DNA of 64,000 nucleotides from Sphingomonas sp. HDW15A. Lineage in GTDB: Bacteria > Pseudomonadota > Alphaproteobacteria > Sphingomonadales > Sphingomonadaceae. The DNA is taken from NCBI RefSeq assembly GCF_011301715.1, contig NZ_CP049870.1:2108001-2172000 (forward strand). The letters are read 5' to 3'. The translations under genes and the position numbers were made by a program. A model generated the notes under the pieces. The model had not been told where the DNA came from. It saw only the letters and a list, made by a program, of their open reading frames with translations, and searched no databases. Shown here in pieces: positions 18,524 to 29,501 of the stretch (its first letter is position 1; each line of letters starts with the position of its first letter).

Positions 18524-19435
18524 ATGGATATTTACCTTCCCATCGCCGGAATGTCGGTCAACGCGCTGCTGATCATCGCGCTTGGCGGGGTCGTCGGCCT
18601 GCTCTCCGGGATGTTCGGCGTCGGCGGAGGTTTCCTGACGACTCCGTTACTGATCTTCTACGGCATTCCGCCAACCGTGGCGGTTGCGTCCGCAACCACG
18701 CAGATCACCGGCGCCAGCGTATCGGGAGCGCATGCGCACATGCGGCGGGGCGGGGTAGACCTCAAGATGGGCGGTGTCATGATCCTCGGCGGAAGCGTCG
18801 GCTCATTGGTCGGCGCTGTCTTGTTCCGCTGGCTCCAGGCAAGCGGACAGATCGATCTCATCATCGGCTTTCTCTATGTCCTTTTGCTCGGCGGGATCGG
18901 CGGGTTGATGCTAAAGGACGCGCTGGTCGCACTCGGCTGGGTCGAGGCTCCTGCCCCAGCGCCGCAGCCGCAACGCCACAACCGGTGGGTTGCCTCGCTC
19001 CCGTACAGAACGCGCTTTTACGCCTCCGGGCTTTACATCTCGCCACTTGCGCCGCTCGCGCTCGGGTTTGCCGCCGGGATGCTGACCATGCTTCTCGGCG
19101 TCGGCGGCGGCTTCATCCTCGTTCCCGCGATGATCTATCTGCTGGGCATGGCCCCGCGCGTCGTGATCGGCACCAGCCTGCTCATGATCCTAGCGGTGAG
19201 CGCAGTGACTACCATGGTCCATTCGATGACCACGCACGCTGTGGACATCGTCCTCGCCGCACTGCTACTGATCGGAGGCGTCGTCGGTGCGCAATATGGC
19301 GCGAGGCTGGCGACCAAGCTCAAGCCCGACCTACTCAGAATGGCGCTTGCCGTCATCATCCTGCTCGTCGCGCTGCGGATGGCATTGGGCCTCGCCTGGC
19401 GCCCGGATGAAATCTATACGGTCACATTCTTGTGA
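18524..19435 (+). CDS. TauE/SafE family anion (sulfite/sulfoacetate) exporter
   Basis: A 303-residue inner-membrane protein with about eight helices in two halves. Both halves carry the family's glycine-rich motif (GMFGVGGGFLTTPLL near residue 30 and LLGVGGGFILVPAM near 190). TauE/SafE proteins export sulfite or organosulfonates. The stop overlaps the GTG of the next gene (GTGA). In alphaproteobacteria this transporter often precedes a TIGR02186 gene, as here. The cytoplasmic loop between the halves is unusually proline-rich (APAPQPQ). Confidence 0.9.
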   Translation: MDIYLPIAGMSVNALLIIALGGVVGLLSGMFGVGGGFLTTPLLIFYGIPPTVAVASATTQITGASVSGAHAHMRRGGVDLKMGGVMILGGSVGSLVGAVLFRWLQASGQIDLIIGFLYVLLLGGIGGLMLKDALVALGWVEAPAPAPQPQRHNRWVASLPYRTRFYASGLYISPLAPLALGFAAGMLTMLLGVGGGFILVPAMIYLLGMAPRVVIGTSLLMILAVSAVTTMVHSMTTHAVDIVLAALLLIGGVVGAQYGARLATKLKPDLLRMALAVIILLVALRMALGLAWRPDEIYTVTFL

Positions 19436-20199
19436 GGGTTCGCGCCGGCATCCTCCTGGCGCTTGCGCCATTCCTCATCGGTGCAGCAGCCCCGCGTCTC
19501 GTCCCCGACATCAGCGCCCGCTCAATCTCGATCCGCTACAGCTTCACCGGCGCGCAGTTGCTGCTGTTCGGCGCCATTCTCTATCCTGGCGGTCGGACGC
19601 CGGCCGACAATCCGGACATCGCAGTTGTGCTCAAGGGTCCGGTCGAACCGATCCTGGTTCGCGAAAAGCAAAAGATCGCCGGGATCTGGATGAACGCCGA
19701 TTCTCATCGCTTCCAATCCGCGCCCGGCTTCTACGCTATCGCCGCGTCCAAGCCGATCAAGGAGCTGGTCGATGAGCGGACCGCGGCGATCTACGAACTC
19801 GGCCTGTCCGGTCTGCAGCTGTCCTCTGGCGGAGGCGCGCTTCCCGACAAGGAACGGCGCTTCGAAGCCGGCCTGCTTGACCTCCGAACGCGCGAAGGCC
19901 TCTATTCGGAAGCGCCGGGCGGGGTCGAGATTAGCGAAGGCGTTCTTTACAGGGCGCGCATCACCATCCCCAGTCAGGTGCCGGTTGGCACCTACACCGC
20001 CGAAACCTTCCTGATCGAAAATGGCCGCGTCATCGCTGCCGCCACCCGCGACATCGAGATTGGCAAGTCGGGCTTCGAGCGCTTCGTTGCCTTGGCCGCT
20101 AATCGCCACGGCTTCTTTTACGGCCTCGCCGCAGTCCTCCTCTCGCTCGGCATGGGCTGGGCCGCAGCTTGGCTGTTCGCTCGCAGATCGGGCCTTTAA
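19432..20199 (+). CDS. TIGR02186 family membrane-anchored protein
   Basis: A 255-residue protein with an N-terminal signal/anchor, a periplasmic beta-rich domain and one C-terminal helix (about residues 225-247) ending in a short basic tail. This matches the alphaproteobacterial TIGR02186/Alph_Pro_TM family, whose members sit beside TauE-type exporters and are of unknown function. The GTG start overlaps the TauE stop, so the two are probably made together and may form a complex. Start and length agree with the family. Confidence 0.8.
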   Translation: MRVRAGILLALAPFLIGAAAPRLVPDISARSISIRYSFTGAQLLLFGAILYPGGRTPADNPDIAVVLKGPVEPILVREKQKIAGIWMNADSHRFQSAPGFYAIAASKPIKELVDERTAAIYELGLSGLQLSSGGGALPDKERRFEAGLLDLRTREGLYSEAPGGVEISEGVLYRARITIPSQVPVGTYTAETFLIENGRVIAAATRDIEIGKSGFERFVALAANRHGFFYGLAAVLLSLGMGWAAAWLFARRSGL

Positions 20200-20258
20200 G
20201 CTTAATTTTACCGGCTTCGCTTACTCAAAGGGTCACCTTAGGCAGTGAGTGAGTGACC

Positions 20259-21947
20259 ATGGACGAGCAACCGGACCTGCAGCAGTTCGCAGATCACCTG
20301 TCGAGCTTCAGCGATGACGACCAGGTGCAGGGAAAGCCCGTTCCGGCCGCGCCATCGGCGCCGCTTGCTGCAATTGGCGAGGTGCTCGACATCGCCGGCT
20401 CGGGATCGCAAATCCGAATGGACGTTGCGGCACTTCATACCCTCGCCGACCACCGCGACCCGTCCGTGTCCATGGCCGGGCAGGTCGGCAGCCAAGTCAA
20501 GATGAAGGTCGCCGGATCGTGGCTCATCGCCAACGTCCGCACCTTGCGCGCCGAAAGCGGCGGGGTGGTCGCCAACATCGACTTTCTCGGCGAAGGTCAG
20601 ACCGGCTCCGGCGGCCGTATGACCGCTTTCCGCCGCGGCGTTACGCGCTATCCGATTCCGGGCAGCGAGGTCTATCCGGTCAACACCGAGGACATGCGCG
20701 CAATATTCGCGGCCGACGACGCCCCACACGTCGAGATCGGCACAGTCTACCCGACCGAGGACATTCGCGGCGCGCTCTATGTCGATCCGATGCTCTCGAA
20801 GCATTTCGCAATCTTGGGCTCAACCGGTACCGGTAAATCGACCTCAGTCGCGCTGATACTGCACCGAATTTCGCAGCTCAGCCCCGAGGGTCACATCGTG
20901 ATGATCGACCCGCACGGCGAATATTCGGCCGCGTTCAAGGATTGCGGCGAGCTGTTCAACGTCGACAACCTCCAGCTTCCCTACTGGCTGATGAACTTTG
21001 AGGAACATTGCGAGGTGTTCCTGACTACCGATGGTGCCGAGCGGCAGCGCGACGCCGACATCCTCGGCAAATGCCTTCTCGCCGCACGGACCAAAGGCAA
21101 GAATGTCGAGCAGTACGGCAAGGTGACAGTGGATTCGCCGATCCCCTACCTGCTCACGGACCTCAACCAGATCCTCGTCGCCGAAATGGGCAAGCTCGAC
21201 CGTGCCGGCGACACGACGCCCTACCAGCGGCTCAAGAACAAGCTGGACGAGCTTCGCGCCGACCCGCGCTTCACCTTTATGTTCTCGGGCATGCTGGTCA
21301 GCGATTCAATGGGCAGCTTCATCGCCAAGCTGTTCCGCCTGCCCGCCAATGGCAAACCGATCAGCATCGTCGACGTCTCCGGCGTTCCTAGCGAGATCAC
21401 CAGCGTCGTCGTGTCAGTGCTCGCCCGGATGGTCTTCGACTATGCGATCTGGAGCCGCACCGAAGCGCAGCGCCCGCTGCTCCTCGTCTGCGAAGAGGCG
21501 CACCGCTACGTTCCCAAAGACGAGCATTCCGGCGCTCAGGCCGTCCGCAAGATCCTTGAGCGGATCGCCAAGGAAGGACGTAAATACGGCGTTTCGCTGG
21601 GCCTCATCACGCAGCGTCCGTCCGACCTTGCCGAAGGCGTGTTGTCGCAGTGCGGCACGATCATCTCGATGCGCCTCAACAACGATCGCGACCAGGCCTG
21701 TGTCCGCGCTGCGATGCCGGAGGGCGCGCGCGGCTTCCTCGACGCTATCCCGGCGCTCCGCAACCGCGAATGCATCGTCTGCGGCGAGGGCGTCGCGATT
21801 CCGATCCGCGTCCGCTTCGACGATCTCGAGCCCGAAAAGCGTCCTGCTTCGTCCGACCCGAGCTTTGCCGCAATGTGGCGCGAGACGGGCGATGAAGCCG
21901 GTATCATCTCCCGCACGATCAAAAGGTGGAGGGGGCACGGCCGCTAA
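20259..21947 (+). CDS. HerA-like hexameric ATPase (DUF87)
   Basis: About 562 residues. An N-terminal beta-barrel-like HAS domain (about residues 40-110) precedes the ATPase core with Walker A GSTGTGKST (about 186-194) and Walker B LLLVCEEAH. FARs such as RKYGVSLGLITQRPSDL are typical of HerA/FtsK-type motors. HerA proteins move DNA, usually together with the nuclease NurA in DNA end processing. No NurA gene is adjacent. ATG 20259 is taken as start; a GTG two codons upstream (20253) is equally possible. The gap to the upstream gene is 59 bases. Confidence 0.88.
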   Translation: MDEQPDLQQFADHLSSFSDDDQVQGKPVPAAPSAPLAAIGEVLDIAGSGSQIRMDVAALHTLADHRDPSVSMAGQVGSQVKMKVAGSWLIANVRTLRAESGGVVANIDFLGEGQTGSGGRMTAFRRGVTRYPIPGSEVYPVNTEDMRAIFAADDAPHVEIGTVYPTEDIRGALYVDPMLSKHFAILGSTGTGKSTSVALILHRISQLSPEGHIVMIDPHGEYSAAFKDCGELFNVDNLQLPYWLMNFEEHCEVFLTTDGAERQRDADILGKCLLAARTKGKNVEQYGKVTVDSPIPYLLTDLNQILVAEMGKLDRAGDTTPYQRLKNKLDELRADPRFTFMFSGMLVSDSMGSFIAKLFRLPANGKPISIVDVSGVPSEITSVVVSVLARMVFDYAIWSRTEAQRPLLLVCEEAHRYVPKDEHSGAQAVRKILERIAKEGRKYGVSLGLITQRPSDLAEGVLSQCGTIISMRLNNDRDQACVRAAMPEGARGFLDAIPALRNRECIVCGEGVAIPIRVRFDDLEPEKRPASSDPSFAAMWRETGDEAGIISRTIKRWRGHGR

Positions 21948-21967
21948 GCCGCCAAGCGCAGCGACGC

Positions 21968-22061
21968 CGACGCTTTAGCGTCGCCGGAGCAGCGCGAAGA
22001 GCCAGCTATCCGCGGCCAGCTTCGCGAAGCGAGAATTGACGGCCTGATTTCACTTCAGGCC
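21968..22061. repeat. Three consecutive hairpins between convergent genes
   Basis: Between the HerA-like gene and a convergent small gene lie CGACGC-TTTA-GCGTCG (21968-21983), a short palindrome CTTCGCGAAG (about 22020-22029) and GGCCTGA-7-TCAGGCC (22041-22061). None has a proper T-run, so they may be weak or factor-dependent bidirectional terminators. Confidence 0.5.
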
Positions 22062-22072
22062 GGCACTCAAAC

Positions 22073-22282
22073 TCACAACCGCACAAAGCCGCGCGGCCAG
22101 TGATCCTTGTCCAGTTCGTAGCGGTGAACGGTGAAATCATGCGGTTCGTTGATGAATCCGGGAAGGGTACGCGCTCGCGCCGCGGCCGCCTCGGCCAAGT
22201 CCAGTGACGAATAAATGCCGATGACCTTCACCCTCCCGCTTTCGGGCGGATCGTGAAGAACGACGAATAGCGGCTCCGTCAT
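22073..22282 (-). CDS. Small conserved hypothetical protein
   Basis: A 69-residue acidic/basic mixed protein with no membrane segment. It reads like a compact alpha/beta domain with VKVIGIYSSLDLAEAAAARA in the middle, a pattern of small regulatory domains in which a strand is followed by a helix after 'YSS'. ATG 22282 overlaps the stop of the MarC gene upstream (ATGA), so the pair is probably coupled. Function unknown. Confidence 0.65.
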   Translation of the reverse strand: MTEPLFVVLHDPPESGRVKVIGIYSSLDLAEAAAARARTLPGFINEPHDFTVHRYELDKDHWPRGFVRL

Positions 22283-22992
22283 TTGACGTATTCCAGCCCG
22301 AAGAAATCGCTCGCGCCGGTCAGGAGGAACTGGATGCCGATCGAAACCAGCAGGAAGCCGAAGATCCGGGTGAGCGCGTCGATTCCCGACGGTCCCAAGA
22401 ACCGCGCCATCGAAGCTGCGCCGTGCAGAATTGCCCAGGCGATAACAAGAGTGACGGCGATCCCTACCGTGACGCCTCCGAATATTACGGAATAATCGTG
22501 CGGGAAGTTACTCTCGATTTGCGATGCCGCGGTGACGACTACAGAGATCGATCCCGGTCCCGCGAGGCTCGGCATGGCCAGGGGCGTGAAGGCAATCTCC
22601 AGTTCCGATCCCGCGTCGCTTTGCACTCCGGTCGGGGGTGCCGGGAACAGCATCCGGAAGCCCAGAACCGAGATGATGAGGCCCCCCGCAATCCTTATTC
22701 CCGGGACCGATATCCCGAAGAATTCGATGATCGCCGTGCCTAGGAGAAGGAAGATCACCAGGATCCAGAAAGCGTAGATGCAGGCCATCCGCGCGTCCCG
22801 GTGACGGCGTTCGGGGCTGAAGCCGGCCGTTAGCGTAACGAACAGTGGCGCAGTGCTGAGAGGGTTCATGATCGGAAACAATGTTCCGACCGTAAGGATG
22901 ATCGCTTCGCCGAAGTTGCCGATGACGCCCTCCCGATCACGCGCTCGATGCCGAGCCGGACAGGTTTGCCGCAGAGACAGGCGTCCCGGCAA
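22279..22992 (-). CDS. MarC family integral membrane protein, start uncertain
   Basis: Six hydrophobic helices, an N-terminal PIMNPLSTAP motif and SLAGPGSIS identify the MarC family. Inner-membrane location; transported substrate unknown. The coordinates use TTG 22992, the first canonical start in frame, but its first 22 residues are arginine-rich and unlike MarC proteins. A perfect GGGAGG (22929-22934) stands five bases before an ATC codon at 22923-22921, exactly where the family's N-terminus begins (IGNFGEAII). Either translation starts at ATC or the real base is G (ATG). It is coupled to the small gene downstream. Confidence 0.8.
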   Translation of the reverse strand: MPGRLSLRQTCPARHRARDREGVIGNFGEAIILTVGTLFPIMNPLSTAPLFVTLTAGFSPERRHRDARMACIYAFWILVIFLLLGTAIIEFFGISVPGIRIAGGLIISVLGFRMLFPAPPTGVQSDAGSELEIAFTPLAMPSLAGPGSISVVVTAASQIESNFPHDYSVIFGGVTVGIAVTLVIAWAILHGAASMARFLGPSGIDALTRIFGFLLVSIGIQFLLTGASDFFGLEYVK

Positions 22993-23106
22993 TCTGGGCT
23001 AACCCTGAGATGCTCAAGGGTTTGGAAGCACCTCGACGGTCGGCTTGACGACCTTGACCCGCAGCAGCATGTGCCGGTCGGGCTCGGCACACAGCCGGAC
23101 GTCTGG

Positions 23107-24522
23107 TCAGGGGGCGAGTTGTTTGACTCGAGCCTTTATTGCCGCAACTGTCGCCGGATCGATCGGCCGCGACGTGACGAAGCGAACGCTCAACGGATCG
23201 ACTGCCACACCGCCGCGATAGACTTCATAGTGGAGATGCGGGCCGGTCGAGAGGCCGGACGAGCCGACATAGCCGATCAGCTGGCCGCGCCGCACAAAGG
23301 CGCCGGGCTCGACCGTCATGCTGCTCATGTGGCTGTAGCTCGTCGCCGTGCCGTCGCCATGCGCGAGACGGACCTGCCGGCCGTAGCCGCCGGCCCAGCC
23401 CGCGCGGGTCACCTGGCCGTCGGCGGCGGCGTGAATGGGGGTGCCCCAGCGGGCGCCGAAATCGATGCCCCGGTGCATACGGGCGAAGCGCAGGATCGGA
23501 TGGACCCGAAGTCCGAATCGCGAGGTGATCGGAGCATCGACCGGCCAGGCCATGGCGTCATCGTCCTCGCGCCGCTCACCAATCGTCGCGGCGTTGACCC
23601 ATATTGGCTTTCCGCCCGCCGTCCAGCGGACGAGTTGTAGGTCGCTGGCCGAAGTCCGGTCGATCGCCGCGTATAGCAGCATCCCAGCCTTGCCCAGGCC
23701 ATCGGCGGTCCGGCGATTGGCGAAGACAAGGTCGAAGCGGTCCTGCGGGCCGATCTCGCCGACATCGATTTCAGAAGCGAGGGCTTTCAGATAATCGGCG
23801 GCGGTCATTGCCGAAGCGCCGGCATTTCGAAGCGCCCAATAGAGACCGTCGCCCGCCACCCCGCGAAGCCGCAACGGCCGCTCGTCGACCTTCAGCGCAA
23901 TCTTACGAAGCGACAGCGCTCCACCCGTACGATGGATGAGGAGCCGAAGGTCGAGCCCGGCCCGAAAGGCGACCCGCTCGATGCTTCGGCGGCCGGCTTC
24001 GCGGCGCCCGAGCGTCAGCTCGACCGGCGTTCCCGGCGCAATTGGTACATTCGCGGTCCGAACCATCGCTGAAACTGCGATGGAATCTGCGTAGGACGCG
24101 CCAGCTCGGACCAGGGCCGGGCCGATCCCGTCCTTGCCGAGCATTAGCTTCGTCTGGACCTCGGCGCGCTCCGGAACGGTGGCGATCAGCTCGACGTTGG
24201 AACCCGGGGCCATGCGGATTCCGCTCCTCGAACCGGAAGAAAGCGTTCCGACTCCGCCCGCCCGCCACTCTTCGGCAACGGCGCGTGGAAAGACGCTGTT
24301 CTTACGGCTGGGCAGCGGATCGATTCCCGGTGCCAGCAAGCCGAGCGCGGCCGCTAGTGCGCCGAGCGTCGCAGCGCCGCGCCACCAGCGACCTGAACCG
24401 ATGTCTTGAGCCAGATCTACGACAAGCGTGAACGGCGCGCGCTTCTGGCCAAATGATACGGGCGCAGCGGGCGCCGCAAATGCGACGCCTTCCTGTCCCC
24501 GCCCGAGCCAACCTTCGCGCAA
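23107..24522 (-). CDS. M23 family metallopeptidase (LytM-type)
   Basis: A 471-residue protein with a cytoplasmic N-terminal stretch, one membrane helix (about residues 50-66), a periplasmic region and a C-terminal M23 domain. The zinc site is complete: HRGIDFG (H-x3-D) and HLHYE (HxH). Such enzymes cut peptide cross-links in peptidoglycan. The middle region includes a LysM/opacity-associated-like segment, as in many M23 proteins of Sphingomonas. TTG 24522 is the start that fits the window; AAGG and GGAG lie upstream. It diverges from the helicase gene, with 100 bases between. Confidence 0.88.
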   Translation of the reverse strand: MREGWLGRGQEGVAFAAPAAPVSFGQKRAPFTLVVDLAQDIGSGRWWRGAATLGALAAALGLLAPGIDPLPSRKNSVFPRAVAEEWRAGGVGTLSSGSRSGIRMAPGSNVELIATVPERAEVQTKLMLGKDGIGPALVRAGASYADSIAVSAMVRTANVPIAPGTPVELTLGRREAGRRSIERVAFRAGLDLRLLIHRTGGALSLRKIALKVDERPLRLRGVAGDGLYWALRNAGASAMTAADYLKALASEIDVGEIGPQDRFDLVFANRRTADGLGKAGMLLYAAIDRTSASDLQLVRWTAGGKPIWVNAATIGERREDDDAMAWPVDAPITSRFGLRVHPILRFARMHRGIDFGARWGTPIHAAADGQVTRAGWAGGYGRQVRLAHGDGTATSYSHMSSMTVEPGAFVRRGQLIGYVGSSGLSTGPHLHYEVYRGGVAVDPLSVRFVTSRPIDPATVAAIKARVKQLAP

Positions 24523-24622
24523 TGCCTTAACTCCTTGGCTTCGGTGTGGCGAAACAAGGTTAAGGCCGCTTTAAGAAGAGTCCCCGCTTGAAGCGGCGAC
24601 TATCGCCTGCCACATTCGTGAA

Positions 24623-27154
<2,532 letters not shown>

Positions 27155-27156
27155 GC

Positions 27157-27435
27157 GTGCGGATCGATCGCTTCCTGTTCTTCATCCGCCTCGTGAAAAG
27201 CCGGACTTTGGCGCAGGGTATCGTCGCCGAAGGACGGATCCGCATCGACGGCCGGCGCGCGGCCAAACCAAGCGAGGAGGTGCGCGAAGGATCGGTCATC
27301 GCCCTTCCGCTTCGCGGTGAGGTGCGGGTGATCCGCGTCCTTACCCTGCCCAAACGGCGCGGCCCCCCGGCGGAGGCGCGAGCGCACTATGACGAGATTC
27401 CTGCGAACGTCTCGCAAGAGAATGGCGGCGATTGA
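27157..27435 (+). CDS. S4 domain RNA-binding protein (Hsp15-like)
   Basis: A 92-residue protein starting at GTG 27157, two bases after the helicase stop. Residues 1-60 form an S4 domain: RIDRFLFFIRLVKSR at the start, then GRIRIDGRRAAKPS. S4 domains bind structured RNA; Hsp15 (HslR) of Escherichia coli recycles stalled 50S subunits and has the same length class. The operon position next to an RNA helicase supports an RNA role. Fifty-two bases separate it from fdxA. Confidence 0.88.
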   Translation: MRIDRFLFFIRLVKSRTLAQGIVAEGRIRIDGRRAAKPSEEVREGSVIALPLRGEVRVIRVLTLPKRRGPPAEARAHYDEIPANVSQENGGD

Positions 27436-27487
27436 CGAGGCGGGGCTGCGACCGTAGCCACAGCCACGAATAAGGAGCGCTTACGCC

Positions 27488-27829
27488 ATGACTTACGTCG
27501 TCACCGACGCCTGCATCCGCTGCAAATATATGGATTGCGTCGAAGTGTGTCCGGTTGATTGCTTCTACGAAGGCGAGAACATGCTCGTCATCAACCCCAA
27601 CGAATGTATCGATTGCGGCGTGTGCGAACCGGAATGCCCGGCCGAGGCGATCCTTCCCGATACGGAAAACGGCCTGGAGAAGTGGCTGGAGATCAATTCG
27701 ACCTTTTCGGCGCAATGGCCCAACGTGACCCGCAAGAACGACCAGACCCCGCCGGATGCCGACGAGCACAAGGGCGAGGAGGGCAAGTACGACAAATATT
27801 TCTCCGCCGAGCCGGGCAAAGGCGACTGA
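27488..27829 (+). CDS. fdxA: FdxA-type 7Fe ferredoxin
   Basis: A 113-residue ferredoxin. Cysteines at 9, 12, 17, 21 and 25 and at 40, 43, 46 and 50 fit a [3Fe-4S] plus [4Fe-4S] protein of the FdxA family, with the family's acidic C-terminal extension after residue 70. It carries electrons in the cytoplasm. In many alphaproteobacteria fdxA is followed by the transcription factor gene carD; here a lipoprotein-like gene follows and no carD is present. Confidence 0.96.
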   Translation: MTYVVTDACIRCKYMDCVEVCPVDCFYEGENMLVINPNECIDCGVCEPECPAEAILPDTENGLEKWLEINSTFSAQWPNVTRKNDQTPPDADEHKGEEGKYDKYFSAEPGKGD

Positions 27830-27870
27830 CGGACCTCGGCACCGAGCGCGCTTACGGACGTTATTCGGCC

Positions 27871-28284
27871 ATGACGATGCGTAATCTCGCCCTGGCCGCG
27901 GTCGCCCTGCCTTTCTCGGCGTGTCTCGGGCCAGCACCGCCACCCCCTCCGCCACCATCCGAGCTCTACGGCACGCCCGACTGCGCTTCGACGGTGTTCC
28001 CGGCCGATCCGGCGATCAATGCCGCCACGGTCGATCGTTACGGCGGCGTGTATCGGCTCGGCCGCGAGAGCGTGACGGTGTCACGCCAGGATAATCGTTT
28101 CTTGGCGCATCGTGTACTTTACGGTGTTCGCGAACTTCGACCCGACGTTCCCGGAGCGTCCGCCTTCAGCGACGGCTGCGGCCTTCGCTACGTTTTCTCT
28201 GTATCCGCCGGCGGACAGGGCGGCTGGCTTACCATCACCGACCGCGACGGCAGTGTCTCGCGTTGGCGTCGGCAGGCCTATTGA
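27871..28284 (+). CDS. Putative lipoprotein, hypothetical
   Basis: A 137-residue protein. The N-terminus MTMRNLALAAVALPFSAC fits a lipoprotein signal (lipobox-like FSAC, Cys 18), followed by a proline run (nine or so Pro) that is typical of a spacer to the outer membrane. The C-terminal domain contains two more cysteines and ends in WRRQAY. Start ATG 27871; a second ATG lies two codons on. It follows fdxA by 41 bases and may share its transcript. Function unknown. Confidence 0.55.
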   Translation: MTMRNLALAAVALPFSACLGPAPPPPPPPSELYGTPDCASTVFPADPAINAATVDRYGGVYRLGRESVTVSRQDNRFLAHRVLYGVRELRPDVPGASAFSDGCGLRYVFSVSAGGQGGWLTITDRDGSVSRWRRQAY

Positions 28285-28346
28285 ATTTGATTTGCCGGTT
28301 CGTTGATTTGGGTTAAACCCGGCACATTCAAATGATGGGGGGCATC

Positions 28347-29180
28347 ATGGTTCGTCCGCTTCTATTCGCCGCATTACTCGCCGGCGCGTCGCCGGTCTTC
28401 GCCCAGGCCGGTGCGCCTCTACCAGACCCGAACGACCAATCGGACACGTTTACGATCGCCGCTGGTGGCGCTCTGATTCCGGATTACGAGGGATCCGACG
28501 ACAGTGAGTTCATGCCGTTCGCGGCTATCCGGGGACGCGTTAGCGGCTTCGAATTCTACATGCGCGAAACCCACCTTTACGTGGACCTTCTGCGCCAGCC
28601 GTCATCCGGCATGGATTTCGACTTCGGCCCGATTGTCGGCGTCCGCCTCAATCGTACGGGCAGTGTGGAAGACGATTTCGTCGATGCGCTTCCGGAACGT
28701 GACATGGCGTTCGAGGTCGGCGCTTTCGCCGGGATCAGCTTCCATGGCCTCACCAATCCCTATGACGAGCTCAGCCTCCGCCTGGATTTCAAGCATGACA
28801 TCGGCGGCGCGCACGGCTCTTCGATCATTTCGCCGAACATCGATTTTGGGACGCCGCTTTCGCGTCGTACCTATCTCGGCTTGTCGGCGGGGCTCGACTT
28901 CGTCGGTGATGGCTGGGCCGATTATTATTATTCGGTCTCCCCGGCGGATTCGATCGCATCGCTGCTCCCGGTCTACGAGGCCGAGGGCGGCATGAAGAAT
29001 TGGCGACTTGGTGCCTTGATCAACCAGTCGATCACCGGCGATCTCACCGGCGGATTTTCGATCTTCGCCGGAGCGAACTACAGCCATCTTTCCGGCGACA
29101 TCGCGGACAGCCCGATCGTCGACCTGCGCGGCCAGCGTTCGCAGTGGCAGCTGGCTGCCGGCCTAGCCTATACCTGGTGA
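28347..29180 (+). CDS. MipA/OmpV family outer-membrane protein
   Basis: A 277-residue protein with a signal peptide of about 19 residues (ending VFAQ). The mature part begins with TIAAGGALIPDYEGSDD, the conserved opening of MipA/OmpV proteins, and consists of alternating beta strands ending in an aromatic (YTW), as in outer-membrane barrels. ATG 28347 was chosen over 28332 because a run of G lies just upstream and the signal peptide starts there. E. coli MipA links peptidoglycan synthase and hydrolase; the role in other species is unclear. Confidence 0.88.
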   Translation: MVRPLLFAALLAGASPVFAQAGAPLPDPNDQSDTFTIAAGGALIPDYEGSDDSEFMPFAAIRGRVSGFEFYMRETHLYVDLLRQPSSGMDFDFGPIVGVRLNRTGSVEDDFVDALPERDMAFEVGAFAGISFHGLTNPYDELSLRLDFKHDIGGAHGSSIISPNIDFGTPLSRRTYLGLSAGLDFVGDGWADYYYSVSPADSIASLLPVYEAEGGMKNWRLGALINQSITGDLTGGFSIFAGANYSHLSGDIADSPIVDLRGQRSQWQLAAGLAYTW

Positions 29181-29190
29181 CATAAGGAAA

Positions 29191-29214
29191 GGGCGGCGCC
29201 TCTCGACGCCGCCC
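29191..29214 (+). terminator. Probable terminator hairpin after the MipA gene
   Basis: GGGCGGCG (29191-29198) pairs with CGCCGCCC (29207-29214) around an eight-base loop, ten bases after the stop. Only a short pyrimidine-rich tract follows, so termination may be partial. Confidence 0.6.
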
Positions 29215-29220
29215 CTTCGA

Positions 29221-29501
29221 CCTTTCGCCGTTCACCGCTCGGCAAGTTTCGTTAGGCCAAAATCGGGCTACTGCTTGGCGAAAGGGTTCCTAGGGTTTTG
29301 AAATCACTTTTGGCGGCGGCTACGTTGCGTCGCTCGCAGAAGTATTCTGGAGCGCAATGTGTCCCACATGTAACGAGGTCGCAGGGCGCGCCAACCGAAA
29401 CGCTCTTCCGACAAAATTCGCTGTCCAGCTGAACGTAATTACCACCACGGCGGAAATGCGTGCCGCCGGTGTCATCAAATAAACAGAGAATGGAGATTCC
29501 C
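29221..29501. other. Intergenic region before the second EF-hand gene
   Basis: About 280 bases with no gene I can support. It is less G+C-rich than the surroundings around 29290-29310 and 29430-29480 and should hold the EF-hand gene's promoter. Confidence 0.4.
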
